From the NCBI RefSeq assembly GCF_028649435.1, contig NZ_JAQSIN010000007.1: a DNA stretch of 64,000 nucleotides. The stretch is one strand, 5' to 3'. The position numbers and the translations under genes were made by a program. The first letter of the stretch is position 1. Each line of letters starts with the position of its first letter. Of the stretch, positions 18,644 through 27,253 are shown in pieces. The notes beneath the pieces were generated by a model that made no database searches, had not been told where the DNA came from, and saw only the letters and a list, made by a program, of their open reading frames with translations. The stretch is from Curvibacter microcysteis. GTDB taxonomy: Bacteria; Pseudomonadota; Gammaproteobacteria; Burkholderiales; Burkholderiaceae_C.

Positions 18644-19717
18644 ATGTTAGTCGAGAAAAATGCCCCGCTCCAAGCCTGCAATACCTTTGGCATCGTGGCC
18701 CGGGCCCAGACCCTGGTGCGTGTGCGCGATCCCCTGGACCTGAGGGCCATCCTGGCCGACCCTGAACTGGGGCCTCAACCCAAATTTGTGCTGGGTGGCG
18801 GCAGCAACATCGTGCTCACCGGCGATGTGCGCCCGGTGGTGCTGAAGATGGAAATCCCAGGCATCCGCCTCCTGGAAGAAACCCCGCGGGCCTGGATTGT
18901 CGAGGTCGGTGCTGGCGTGTCCTGGCACGAGGCCGTGGTCTGGACGCTGGCCCAGGGCCTGCCGGGGCTGGAGAACATGGCCTTGATCCCGGGCACGGTC
19001 GGGGCCTCCCCGGTGCAAAACATCGGCGCTTACGGGGTCGAGCTGCAAGATCGTTTTGAGTCGCTCGACGCGTTTGATTTGCTCACGGGCCAGACCTTCA
19101 CGTTGGACGCGGCCCAATGCGGCTTTGGTTACCGGGATTCGGTGTTCAAACATGCCGCCCCAGCGGACCCCCAGGCCGCAGGTGCCTCGCGCGGCCTGGG
19201 TTTGGCCGGGCGGGCCGTGATCACCCGCGTGCGCCTGCGCTTGCCCAAGCCCTGGAAACCGGTGCTGGGCTACCTGGACCTGGAGCGCCGCCGCGTCCAG
19301 GCCGGGATTGACCAACCCAGCGCCCAGCAGATTTTTGAATGGGTGTGCGACATCCGGCGCAGCAAGCTGCCCGACCCCGCCCTGATCGGCAATGCCGGCA
19401 GCTTCTTCAAGAACCCTTCGGTCACGCCCGAGCAGTGCGCCGACATCATCGCGCGCGAGCCCAAGATCGTGCACTACCCCATGCCCGATGGCAGCATCAA
19501 GCTGGCCGCAGGCTGGTTGATTGACGCTTGCGGCTGGAAGGGCAAATCGGTCGGCAAGGCCGGCGTGTATGACAAGCAGGCTTTGGTGCTGGTCAACCGG
19601 GGGCAAGGCCTGGACAGCGTGACCGGGGGCGAGGTCATGACCTTGGCCGGTGCCATCCAGACCAGTGTCTATGAGCGTTTTGGCATTCGCCTGGAGCCTG
19701 AACCCGTGGTGATCTGA
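18644..19717 (+). CDS. murB: UDP-N-acetylenolpyruvoylglucosamine reductase
   Basis: FAD enzyme that reduces UDP-GlcNAc-enolpyruvate to UDP-MurNAc in peptidoglycan synthesis. It is 357 residues from ATG 18644 (AAGAG just upstream). Type I MurB features are seen: LGGGSNIVLTGD (FAD), LIPGTVGASPVQNIGAYG, the YRDSVFK tyrosine loop, GNAGSFFKNP with the catalytic Ser, and AAGWLIDACGWKG. An open frame extends far upstream, but homology starts at MLVEKNAPLQ. Confidence 0.96.
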   Translation: MLVEKNAPLQACNTFGIVARAQTLVRVRDPLDLRAILADPELGPQPKFVLGGGSNIVLTGDVRPVVLKMEIPGIRLLEETPRAWIVEVGAGVSWHEAVVWTLAQGLPGLENMALIPGTVGASPVQNIGAYGVELQDRFESLDAFDLLTGQTFTLDAAQCGFGYRDSVFKHAAPADPQAAGASRGLGLAGRAVITRVRLRLPKPWKPVLGYLDLERRRVQAGIDQPSAQQIFEWVCDIRRSKLPDPALIGNAGSFFKNPSVTPEQCADIIAREPKIVHYPMPDGSIKLAAGWLIDACGWKGKSVGKAGVYDKQALVLVNRGQGLDSVTGGEVMTLAGAIQTSVYERFGIRLEPEPVVI

Positions 19718-19736
19718 GCCGCCTGGCGAAGCCCAG

Positions 19737-19774
19737 AAAAAAGGCCAGCCCGGCATGACCGGCTGGCCTTTTGT
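19737..19774. terminator. Bidirectional terminator between murB and argG
   Basis: A perfect 10-bp stem, AAGGCCAGCC / GGCTGGCCTT, is flanked by A-rich sequence on the left and T-rich sequence on the right. It serves the convergent murB (+) and argG (-) genes. Confidence 0.88.
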
Positions 19775-19807
19775 GTTCCGGGGGACGGAGGGTCCCCGGA
19801 GCGCGCT

Positions 19808-21145
19808 TTATTCGCTCTTGCCTGGCAGCGAGGGCAGGGGCGAGTTGCCGCCCAGCGACAGCAGGCCGGCCTGGGTGTAGATGCCCAGCTTGGCGCGGGT
19901 GTCCACGATGTCCAGGTTGCGCATGGTCAGCTGACCAATGCGGTCGGCCGGCGAGAAAGGCGCGTCCTCGACCTTTTCCATCGACAGGCGCTCGGGCGCG
20001 TAGGTCAGGTTGGGGCTTTCGGTGTTGAGCAGCGAGTAATCGTTGCCACGGCGCAGCTCCAGCGTCACGGTGCCGGTCACGGCGCGGGCCACCCAGCGTT
20101 GGGCGGTCTCGCGCAGCATGATGGCTTGCGGGTCGAACCAGCGGCCTTGGTACAGCAGGCGACCCAGCTTGAGGCCATTGAGGCGGTACTGCTCGATGGT
20201 GTCTTCGTTGTGGATGCCGGTCACCAGGCGCTCGTACGCGATGTGCAGCAGGGCCAGGCCCGGGGCCTCGTAGATGCCGCGGCTCTTGGCTTCGATGATG
20301 CGGTTTTCGATCTGGTCGCTCATGCCGAGGCCATGGCGGCCACCAATGCGGTTGGCTTCCAGGATCAAGGCCACGGGGTCGTCGTAGCGCACACCGTTGA
20401 GGGCCACGGGTTGGCCTTCTTCGAAGGTGACGCTGACTTCTTCGCGCTTGACTTCCACGTCATCGCGCCAGAAGGCCACGCCCATGATCGGGTTGACGAT
20501 GCGGATGCCGCTGTTCAGGTTCTCCAGGTCCTTGGCTTCGTGCGTGGCACCCAGCATGTTGGAGTCGGTGGAGTAGGCCTTTTCAGCCGACATCTTGTAG
20601 CCAAAGCCCTGGGCCGTCATGAACGCCGACATTTCGGAGCGGCCGCCCAGCTCGTCGATGAAGGTCTGGTCCAGCCAGGGCTTGTAGATCTTCAGCGAGG
20701 GGTTGGTCAGCAGACCGTAGCGGTAGAAGCGCTCGATGTCATTGCCCTTGAAGGTGCTGCCGTCGCCCCAGATGTTGACGTCGTCTTCCTTCATCGCAGC
20801 CACCAGCATGGTGCCGGTCACAGCGCGGCCCAGCGGGGTGGTGTTGAAGTAGGTCACGCCACCGGTGGAGATGTGGAAAGCGCCGGCTTGCAGCGCGGCA
20901 ATGCCTTCGTGGGCCAGCTGCGTGCGGCAGTCGACCAGGCGGGCCAGCTTGGCGCCATAGGCCAGGGCTTTGCGCGGGATTTCTTCGTAGTCGGGTTCGT
21001 CAGGCTGGCCCAGGTTGGCGGTGTAAGCGTAGGGCTCGGCGCCTTTGAGCTTCATCCAGAGCAGGGCTGCGCTGGTGTCCAGGCCGCCCGAAAAGGCGAT
21101 GCCGACTTTTTGCCCGATGGGCAGTTGTTGCAGGATGGTGGCCAT
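19808..21145 (-). CDS. argG: Argininosuccinate synthase
   Basis: Joins citrulline and aspartate with ATP in arginine synthesis. It is 445 residues of the longer E. coli-type subfamily. The PP-loop ATP motif IAFSGGLDTSAALLW is near residue 16. The citrulline/aspartate-binding region includes STGGVTYFNTTPLGRAVTG, and NIWGDGSTFKGNDIERFYRY is present. AAGGACC precedes ATG 21145. It follows ppnP with 21 nt between them on the same strand. Confidence 0.96.
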   Translation of the reverse strand: MATILQQLPIGQKVGIAFSGGLDTSAALLWMKLKGAEPYAYTANLGQPDEPDYEEIPRKALAYGAKLARLVDCRTQLAHEGIAALQAGAFHISTGGVTYFNTTPLGRAVTGTMLVAAMKEDDVNIWGDGSTFKGNDIERFYRYGLLTNPSLKIYKPWLDQTFIDELGGRSEMSAFMTAQGFGYKMSAEKAYSTDSNMLGATHEAKDLENLNSGIRIVNPIMGVAFWRDDVEVKREEVSVTFEEGQPVALNGVRYDDPVALILEANRIGGRHGLGMSDQIENRIIEAKSRGIYEAPGLALLHIAYERLVTGIHNEDTIEQYRLNGLKLGRLLYQGRWFDPQAIMLRETAQRWVARAVTGTVTLELRRGNDYSLLNTESPNLTYAPERLSMEKVEDAPFSPADRIGQLTMRNLDIVDTRAKLGIYTQAGLLSLGGNSPLPSLPGKSE

Positions 21146-21166
21146 GTTCGGTCCTTGTGGGGTGGA

Positions 21167-21484
21167 TCAGCCGAAATGGCAGATGTAGTGGTAAGCCTCG
21201 GTCACGCGGATCTCGAAGGACGAGTTGCCCGGCACCTTGAAGGATTCACCCACGCTGGAGGCGACCCAGGCATCGGTGCCCGCGAGTTTGTATTCGCAGG
21301 CGCCGCCCACGCATTCCATGATTTCCGGTGCACCGGTGTTGAAAGTCAGGGTGGCCGGCAGCACCACGCCAACGCTCTTTTTGGTGCCGTCGGCCAGGGT
21401 GAAGCCGTGGCTCACGCACTTGCCGTCGAAATAAACATTGGCCTTCGTGGTCAGGGCCACGTTGAGAATGGTGTCTGTGGTCAT
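21167..21484 (-). CDS. ppnP: Pyrimidine/purine nucleoside phosphorylase PpnP
   Basis: Small cupin-like nucleoside phosphorylase (formerly YaiE, DUF1255), 105 residues. Family features include NVYFDGKCVSHGF near the N-terminus, a central EIMECVGGACEYKLAG and the C-terminal GESFKVPGNSSFEI and YHYICHFG. It splits several nucleosides with phosphate. It is directly upstream of argG, which may share its promoter. Confidence 0.93.
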   Translation of the reverse strand: MTTDTILNVALTTKANVYFDGKCVSHGFTLADGTKKSVGVVLPATLTFNTGAPEIMECVGGACEYKLAGTDAWVASSVGESFKVPGNSSFEIRVTEAYHYICHFG

Positions 21485-21680
21485 TCGGGTGAATCCGTTG
21501 GGGGTTGGGGCCGGGTGGCACCGGAACCGATCTGGCCTGAACGCAGCACTGCGTCAGACCGGGGGTTGATGGGCCAACTTTGGGCAAACCGAGATTTTAG
21601 GTCAGCGCGCGGCCGAATCTGACGCCACAGCCCGCTGCAGCTCGTCTTGCCGGGGCGCCGGGCCGCATCGGCGCCCCCAG

Positions 21681-21716
21681 AAAAAACCCCCAGCCGGCAT
21701 CGGCCGGGCTGGGGGG
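21681..21716 (-). terminator. Terminator after the glycine-zipper protein gene
   Basis: On the minus strand a strong GC hairpin, CCCCCAGCCCGGCC-GATG-CCGGCTGGGGG, is followed by TTTTTT. It lies about 25 nt past the stop codon. Confidence 0.88.
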
Positions 21717-21741
21717 CGGTGGTGGTCTTGATCGCAGATCG

Positions 21742-22317
21742 TCAGTTTTGGCTGGGGTAGATCGGCGCTGGCGCGTAGGTCGGAGCTGCGACAGGGCGCA
21801 CCGTGGGGTGGCCACCGTAAGTGCTTTGGATGGGGCGCCCATTGAGCACCGGCGTCACTTGTACAGGGATGAACTGGCCTGGGTCATTGGGCGTTTGCAT
21901 CATGTACTGGCGGCCTGCGTACTCATAGGTGACGTTGTAGCCCATGGTGCGGTTTTCGTAGCGGGTTTGGGTGCTGCAGTTCTGCACGTTCTGGACCTGG
22001 GAAGCCCCCGGGCCTTCAATCGAGTTGCCCAGGACGGCGCCACCCAAAACGCCCAGCACCGTGGCCACGGCCTTGCCAGTGCCGCCGCCCACGGCATTGC
22101 CCACGGCGCCACCGGCCACGGCCCCCATCACCGCACCGGCGCCCGACGTGGAACCCGGTCGGACCACTTCTTGGTTGGTGCACACCTGTTGGGGCACCGC
22201 CACCTGCTGGATCACCGGGATGCTGGACACCACACGGGCCATCTCTTGGGCGCCGGCGCCACCGGCGGCACCGAGGCAGGCCAAGCTGATCAGGGTGGTC
22301 GCAAAGGTTTTAGTCAT
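21742..22317 (-). CDS. Glycine-zipper 2TM domain envelope protein
   Basis: A 191-residue exported protein with an N-terminal signal peptide ending near AGAQ. The central Gly/Ala-rich glycine zipper (GAGAVMGAVAGGAVGNAVGG, then VLGGAVLGNSIEG) resembles rickettsial 17-kDa / SlyB-type antigens. The C-terminal part is rich in Pro, Tyr and Gln. ATG 22317 has GAGG about seven bases upstream and is the first start that gives a signal peptide. A role in outer-membrane integrity is known for relatives but is inferred here. Confidence 0.85.
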   Translation of the reverse strand: MTKTFATTLISLACLGAAGGAGAQEMARVVSSIPVIQQVAVPQQVCTNQEVVRPGSTSGAGAVMGAVAGGAVGNAVGGGTGKAVATVLGVLGGAVLGNSIEGPGASQVQNVQNCSTQTRYENRTMGYNVTYEYAGRQYMMQTPNDPGQFIPVQVTPVLNGRPIQSTYGGHPTVRPVAAPTYAPAPIYPSQN

Positions 22318-22440
22318 GGAATACCTCGTTTCTGGAGTTCTGAACGCCCGCAGGCGTCTACAGGTTGACTGCAGTCTAGTGAGGTGGTTCCTGTGCTTGG
22401 TGCGCGGCGCTGTAAACAGTTGTAACAATGGGTTGTTGCG

Positions 22441-22815
22441 TCATGGGCTGCGCGCTGCAGCCCAGTCATCGGCCTTGAAGCCCACGCTGTACCGTGGCGT
22501 GGCCGCTTCGCCCCAGTCCACCACCGGGCGTTTGATGAGGCTGGGTTGGCTCAGCAGCAGGGCGCGAGCGCTGGCCGTGTCCCGCACGGTGGCCTGGGTG
22601 GCCGCATCCAGCTTGCGCCAGGTCGTGCCTTGGCGGTTGAGCAGCTTCTCCCAGCCCAGGGTGTCGAGCCAGTGGTCGAGCTCAGGCGTGGGCACGCCCT
22701 GCTTTTTGAAGTCGTGGAAGGTGAAGGCGCGGCCCTGCTCGGTGAGCCAGGTGCGGGCTTTCTTGACGGTGTCGCAGTTCGGGATGCCGTAAACGGAAAG
22801 GTTAGGGGGATTCAT
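22441..22815 (-). CDS. ArsC/Spx-like thioredoxin-fold protein (YffB type)
   Basis: A 124-residue ArsC-family protein. It has a single N-terminal Cys in YGIPNCDTVKKARTWL and the family stretch FHDFKKQGVP, LLNRQGTTWRKL and SLIKRPVVDWG. The known arsenate-binding Arg pattern is not obviously complete, so arsenate reductase activity is not assured. YffB relatives are annotated as glutathione-dependent thiol reductases. The start at ATG 22815 is chosen by homology. It is divergent from folC with 47 bp between them. Confidence 0.85.
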   Translation of the reverse strand: MNPPNLSVYGIPNCDTVKKARTWLTEQGRAFTFHDFKKQGVPTPELDHWLDTLGWEKLLNRQGTTWRKLDAATQATVRDTASARALLLSQPSLIKRPVVDWGEAATPRYSVGFKADDWAAARSP

Positions 22816-22862
22816 GGCGCTGATGATGCCGCAGCCCGGCGTGCGCGACAATCCACGCTCTT

Positions 22863-24188
22863 ATGAAAACCCCCTTGCCTTCCACCCTGGACGCTTGGCT
22901 GGCGCATTGCGAGCAGCTGCACCCGAAAAACATTGACATGGGCCTGGACCGCGTGCGCGACGTGGCCCGCCGCTTGGACCTGCGCTTTGACGCGCCGGTG
23001 ATCACGGTGGCCGGCACCAATGGCAAGGGCTCGACCTGCGCCATGCTGGAGGCGGTTCTTCTGCAAGCCGGCTACCGCACGGGGGTCTACACCTCACCGC
23101 ATTTGGTGCATTTCCAGGAGCGCTGCCGGGTGCATGGCGAGACGGTCACGCCAGAGGCCTTGCTGCCTCATTTTGAGGCGGTCGAGTTGGCGCGCTTGCG
23201 CGGCGAGCCGATCTCCCTGACCTATTTTGAATTCACCACCCTGGCCATCCTGCGCTGTTTGTCCTTGTCGGGGCTCGAGGTGGCGATCCTGGAAGTGGGC
23301 CTGGGCGGGCGCCTGGACGCGGTCAATGTGATCGACGCGGATTGCGCCGTCATCACCAGCATCGACCTTGACCACATGGAGTTTCTCGGCCATGACCGCG
23401 AAACCATCGGTCTGGAGAAAGCCGGCATCATGCGCACGGGCCGCCCTGTGGTGGTCAGTGACCCGGTGCCGCCGCAAAGCGTGCTCGACCGTGCGCTGGA
23501 AATCGGCGCCGACCTGTGGCGCTTTGGCACCGACTTCAATTTCTCGGGCGACAAGCTCCAGTGGGGCTGGGCGGGCCGAGGCCGGCGCTACAGCGGCTTG
23601 GCTTACCCGGCCCTGCGCGGTGCCAACCAATTGGTCAACGCCTCGGGCGTGCTGGCCGCCTTGACGGCCTTGCGTGACCGCCTGCCTGTCACGGCTCAGG
23701 CCGTGCGCAATGGTCTGGCCATGGTGGAGCTGCCGGGCCGTTTCCAAATCGTGCCGGGCCAACCGACCCTGGTGCTGGATGTGGCGCACAACCCGCATTC
23801 GGTGGCGGCCTTGACCGCCAACCTCGACGCCATGGGCTTTGCCCCCTGCACCCATGCCGTGCTGGGCGCCATGGCCGATAAAGACCTGGGCCCCATGCTG
23901 GCCAAGATTGGCCCGCTTGTGGACAAGTGGTATTTCACTGACTTGCCCACACCCCGCGCCGAGACGGCCGCGGGCCTGCAAGCCAAATGGCATGCGCTGC
24001 AAATGGTGGCCGGTGCGCGTCGGGAGGTGCCGACCTCCACTTACCACGATCCCATGGATGCGTTGAACGCGGCTGTCGCGTCAGCAGACCCGGCTGATAG
24101 AATCGTGGTCTTTGGTTCGTTCTTCACAGTCGGCGGCGTTCTGAAAGACGGAATTCCCCGTCTTCACGCCAAACACCTGGACGCCTGA
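22863..24188 (+). CDS. folC: Dihydrofolate synthase / folylpolyglutamate synthase
   Basis: Bifunctional Mur-ligase-like enzyme that makes dihydrofolate and adds glutamates to folate. It is 441 residues. The P-loop GTNGKGST is at 51-58, the folate-binding YTSPHLVHFQER near 79, and ILEVGLGGRLDAVN and SIDLDHMEFLG follow. The C-terminal ligase domain has VLDVAHNPHSV. It is first of the folC-SPOR-cvpA-purF run, the same order as in E. coli; spacing to the next gene is 12 nt. Confidence 0.95.
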   Translation: MKTPLPSTLDAWLAHCEQLHPKNIDMGLDRVRDVARRLDLRFDAPVITVAGTNGKGSTCAMLEAVLLQAGYRTGVYTSPHLVHFQERCRVHGETVTPEALLPHFEAVELARLRGEPISLTYFEFTTLAILRCLSLSGLEVAILEVGLGGRLDAVNVIDADCAVITSIDLDHMEFLGHDRETIGLEKAGIMRTGRPVVVSDPVPPQSVLDRALEIGADLWRFGTDFNFSGDKLQWGWAGRGRRYSGLAYPALRGANQLVNASGVLAALTALRDRLPVTAQAVRNGLAMVELPGRFQIVPGQPTLVLDVAHNPHSVAALTANLDAMGFAPCTHAVLGAMADKDLGPMLAKIGPLVDKWYFTDLPTPRAETAAGLQAKWHALQMVAGARREVPTSTYHDPMDALNAAVASADPADRIVVFGSFFTVGGVLKDGIPRLHAKHLDA

Positions 24189-24200
24189 ACACCTCACCTC

Positions 24201-25109
24201 ATGGCTTTTTTCAAGTTTCGCTGGCCCCTGGGGGGCGCTTCCAAGGGCCGTGACGAGCGCCCGCCTTCCGGTGCGCAAGCCGACAGCGTCGAAGTCTTGC
24301 GCCGCCGCGCGCGACACCGCTTGATTGGTTCGGCCGTGTTGGTGCTGGCCGGGGTGCTGGGGTTTCCGTTGTTGTTTGACACCCAGCCGCGTCCCATTCC
24401 GATCGACATCCCCATCGTCATCCCAGACAAGAACAAGGTGCCCGCGCTGGCCGTGCCCACGGCAGGCCCTGCGCCCTCCGGCATTGCGGCGGACGAGGAA
24501 GTTGTTCCGGCTGCGGATCGCCGAGACAACCGATCTGATGCCAAGTCGGTGGTGGCCGCCGCCGAGCCCCGCAAGGACGCGGTCAAGCCCGAGGCCAAAG
24601 CAGAGCCCAAGGGGGAGGCCAAGGCAGAGCGCAAGCCTGAACCCAAGCCAGAACACAAGGTGGAGGCCAAGCCGGAACACAAGGCCGACGCCAAACCAGA
24701 GCCCAAGAGCGAGGCGCGTGCGCCCGCCCGGCCGGAGCCCAAGGTTGAAGCCAAGGTGGACAACAAGCCGGAAGCCAAGTCTGACAAGTCCGACAAAAGC
24801 GACGGCAAATCTGATGACGCCGCCCGGGCCCGCGCCCTGCTCGAAGGCAAGGCGGCCCCCGAGGCGGTCGCGTCCGATGCGAACCGCTTCATCGTGCAAG
24901 TGGGCGCCTTCAGCGACGTGAACAAAGCCCGCGAGGCGCGGCTCAAATTGGAAAAGGCGGGTTTGAAGACTTACACCCAAGTGGTGGACACGGCCGATGG
25001 CAAGCGCATCCGCGTGCGGGTGGGGCCTTTCGCGGGCAAGGCAGAAGCGGATAAGGCGGCGGGGCGCATCAAGTCCCTTGATTTGCCGGCTTCCATCCTG
25101 ACTTTGTAA
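24201..25109 (+). CDS. SPOR domain protein (DedD-like)
   Basis: Cell-division-associated protein of 302 residues. It has a short cytoplasmic N-terminus and one membrane helix at about 41-58. The long periplasmic linker, about 110-215, is extremely rich in Lys, Glu, Pro and Ala with repeated EPK/EAK/EHK units. The C-terminal SPOR domain (FIVQVGAFSDVNKAREARLK... KRIRVRVGPF) binds denuded peptidoglycan at the septum. It sits where E. coli has dedD, between folC and cvpA. The repetitive linker may vary in length between strains. Confidence 0.9.
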   Translation: MAFFKFRWPLGGASKGRDERPPSGAQADSVEVLRRRARHRLIGSAVLVLAGVLGFPLLFDTQPRPIPIDIPIVIPDKNKVPALAVPTAGPAPSGIAADEEVVPAADRRDNRSDAKSVVAAAEPRKDAVKPEAKAEPKGEAKAERKPEPKPEHKVEAKPEHKADAKPEPKSEARAPARPEPKVEAKVDNKPEAKSDKSDKSDGKSDDAARARALLEGKAAPEAVASDANRFIVQVGAFSDVNKAREARLKLEKAGLKTYTQVVDTADGKRIRVRVGPFAGKAEADKAAGRIKSLDLPASILTL

Positions 25110-25141
25110 GAATTCGTGCCCACAGAACAAAGGCTTGCCTG

Positions 25142-25627
25142 ATGGCGGTGGTCGATATTGCTTTGTTGCTGGTGTTGGGCGCCTCACTGGTCATTGGCGC
25201 CTGGCGGGGCTTGGTCTACGAGATGGTGTCTTTGGCGGGTTGGGTGGCTGCCTTTTGGGTGGCGCAGTGGTTTGCGTTGGACGCAGCCGCCTACTTGCCT
25301 CTGGGTGGATTGGATGGACCCATTCGCTACGCGGCGGGGTTCTTGGTGGTGTTCATTGCGGCAATTTTTGCCTCAGCCCTGCTGGCCTTTTTGGCCCAGA
25401 AGCTGGTGGCGGCGATTGGCATGAGACCCGCCGACCGCACTTTGGGAGCCTTGTTTGGCCTGGTGCGTGGCGCTGTGTTTTTGCTCGCGGTGGCGGTGGT
25501 GGTGCAGATCACTCCGCTGCACGAGGGCGGGTGGTGGCAGGAGTCAAAAGGGGCACCGGTGCTTGCGGCGGTGCTGGATGGTTTGAAGCCGGCGTTGCCG
25601 GCGCAGTTTGGAAGATATCTTCCTTGA
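25142..25627 (+). CDS. cvpA: CvpA family membrane protein
   Basis: A 161-residue inner-membrane protein with four hydrophobic helices and the family-like opening VDIALLLVLGASLVIGAWRG. CvpA is required for colicin V production in E. coli and for envelope stress resistance; its biochemical role is unclear. It is encoded 13 nt upstream of purF, the conserved arrangement. Confidence 0.9.
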   Translation: MAVVDIALLLVLGASLVIGAWRGLVYEMVSLAGWVAAFWVAQWFALDAAAYLPLGGLDGPIRYAAGFLVVFIAAIFASALLAFLAQKLVAAIGMRPADRTLGALFGLVRGAVFLLAVAVVVQITPLHEGGWWQESKGAPVLAAVLDGLKPALPAQFGRYLP

Positions 25628-25640
25628 TCGGGGTTTTGTC

Positions 25641-27149
25641 ATGTGTGGAATCGTCGGCGTTGTCAGCAACGCCCCTGTGAATCAGCTCATTTACGACGCG
25701 TTGCTGTTGCTGCAGCACCGTGGTCAGGATGCCGCCGGCATCGTGACCCAGCAGGAGCGGAAATTCTTCATGCACAAGGCCAAAGGCATGGTGCGTGATG
25801 TGTTCCGCACCCGCAATATGCGCGCCTTGCCAGGCAATGTGGGTCTGGGTCAGGTGCGCTACCCGACCGCAGGCAACGCCTACAGCGAGGAAGAGGCGCA
25901 GCCCTTTTACGTGAACGCGCCCTTCGGCATCGTGCTGGTGCACAACGGCAATCTGACCAACGCCAAGGCGCTGCGCTCGGAGCTGTTCTCCACCGACCAC
26001 CGCCACACCAACACCGACAGCGACTCGGAAGTGCTGCTCAACGTGTTCGCGCATGAACTTGAGCGTGCCACGCGCGGCCTGCCGCTGCAGTCCGAAGAGG
26101 TGTTTGCCGCGGTTCGCGCGGTGCACAAGCGCGTCAAGGGCTCCTACGCCGTGATCGCCCTGATTGCGGGCCACGGCCTGCTCGCCTTCCGCGACCCGCA
26201 CGGCATCCGTCCTCTGGCCATGGGCCGCAGTGCCGATGGCACGGTGATGGTGGGCAGCGAATCGGTGGCCCTGGAAGGCACCGGCCATGTCTTCGAGCGC
26301 AACATCAACCCTGGCGAGGCCGTGTTCATCGACCTCAAGGGCGAGGTCCATTCGCAGCAGTGCGCCGAGAACCCCAAGCTCAACCCCTGTATTTTTGAGT
26401 TTGTGTACCTGGCCCGTCCGGACTCGGTGCTGGACAACATCTCGGTCTACCAAGCCCGTTTGAACCTGGGCGAGACCCTGGCCAAGCGCGTGGTGTCGAC
26501 CGTGCCGCCGAGCCAGATCGATGTGGTGATCCCAATTCCCGAATCCAGCCGCCCCAGTGCCACTCAGCTGGCGCACCTGCTGGGCCTGCCGTACCGCGAA
26601 GGTTTCGTGAAGAACCGTTACGTGGGCCGCACCTTCATCATGCCGGGCCAGGGCGTGCGCAAGAAGTCCGTGCGCCAGAAGCTCAACGTGATCGCCAGCG
26701 AATTCAAGGGCCGCAACGTGCTGCTGGTGGACGACTCCATCGTGCGTGGCACGACCAGCCGCGAGATCGTGCAAATGGCCCGTGACGCCGGCGCCAACAA
26801 GGTCTACATGGCCAGCGCTGCGCCGCCGGTGCGTTACCCCAATGTGTATGGCATCGACATGCCGACCAGCACTGAGCTGGTGGCCCACGGCCGCACGGTG
26901 GAAGAAGTGCGCCAGATCATTGGTTGTGACGCGCTGATTTACCAGGATGTGGATGCCATGAAGGCGGCCATTGGCTCGCTCAACAGCAGCATCACGGGTT
27001 TCGATGCCTCGTGCTTTGACGGTGTCTACGTGACTGGCGACATCACCTCCGACGACATCGCACGCCTCAATGAGAACCGCGTGGGACAGGAAGAGGGCGG
27101 CGACACCGACACCTCCCGCCTGGCCTTGCCGAACGCCCAGGTGGCCTGA
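25641..27149 (+). CDS. purF: Amidophosphoribosyltransferase
   Basis: First committed enzyme of purine synthesis, making phosphoribosylamine from PRPP and glutamine. It is 502 residues. The start at ATG 25641 exposes Cys2 (MCGIVGVVS), the N-terminal nucleophile after Met removal, so the longer upstream frame is not used. The glutaminase domain includes RYPTAGNAYSEEEAQPF. The PRPP-binding loop VLLVDDSIVRGTTS is near residue 360. Confidence 0.97.
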   Translation: MCGIVGVVSNAPVNQLIYDALLLLQHRGQDAAGIVTQQERKFFMHKAKGMVRDVFRTRNMRALPGNVGLGQVRYPTAGNAYSEEEAQPFYVNAPFGIVLVHNGNLTNAKALRSELFSTDHRHTNTDSDSEVLLNVFAHELERATRGLPLQSEEVFAAVRAVHKRVKGSYAVIALIAGHGLLAFRDPHGIRPLAMGRSADGTVMVGSESVALEGTGHVFERNINPGEAVFIDLKGEVHSQQCAENPKLNPCIFEFVYLARPDSVLDNISVYQARLNLGETLAKRVVSTVPPSQIDVVIPIPESSRPSATQLAHLLGLPYREGFVKNRYVGRTFIMPGQGVRKKSVRQKLNVIASEFKGRNVLLVDDSIVRGTTSREIVQMARDAGANKVYMASAAPPVRYPNVYGIDMPTSTELVAHGRTVEEVRQIIGCDALIYQDVDAMKAAIGSLNSSITGFDASCFDGVYVTGDITSDDIARLNENRVGQEEGGDTDTSRLALPNAQVA

Positions 27150-27253
27150 GGCCCGGGGCGCAAGCCCTGGCCGCTGCTGCCGGCATTGTCCTTTTTGTGT
27201 TCCCTGTGCTCTGGCCACCTCGGTGGCCAGTGGCCTTTAAGCCCTGACCTGTC

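Noticed and set aside
25509..27218. 569-codon open frame antisense to purF
   Set aside because: purF is certain on the plus strand; the antisense product is His/Val/Gln-rich without domains.
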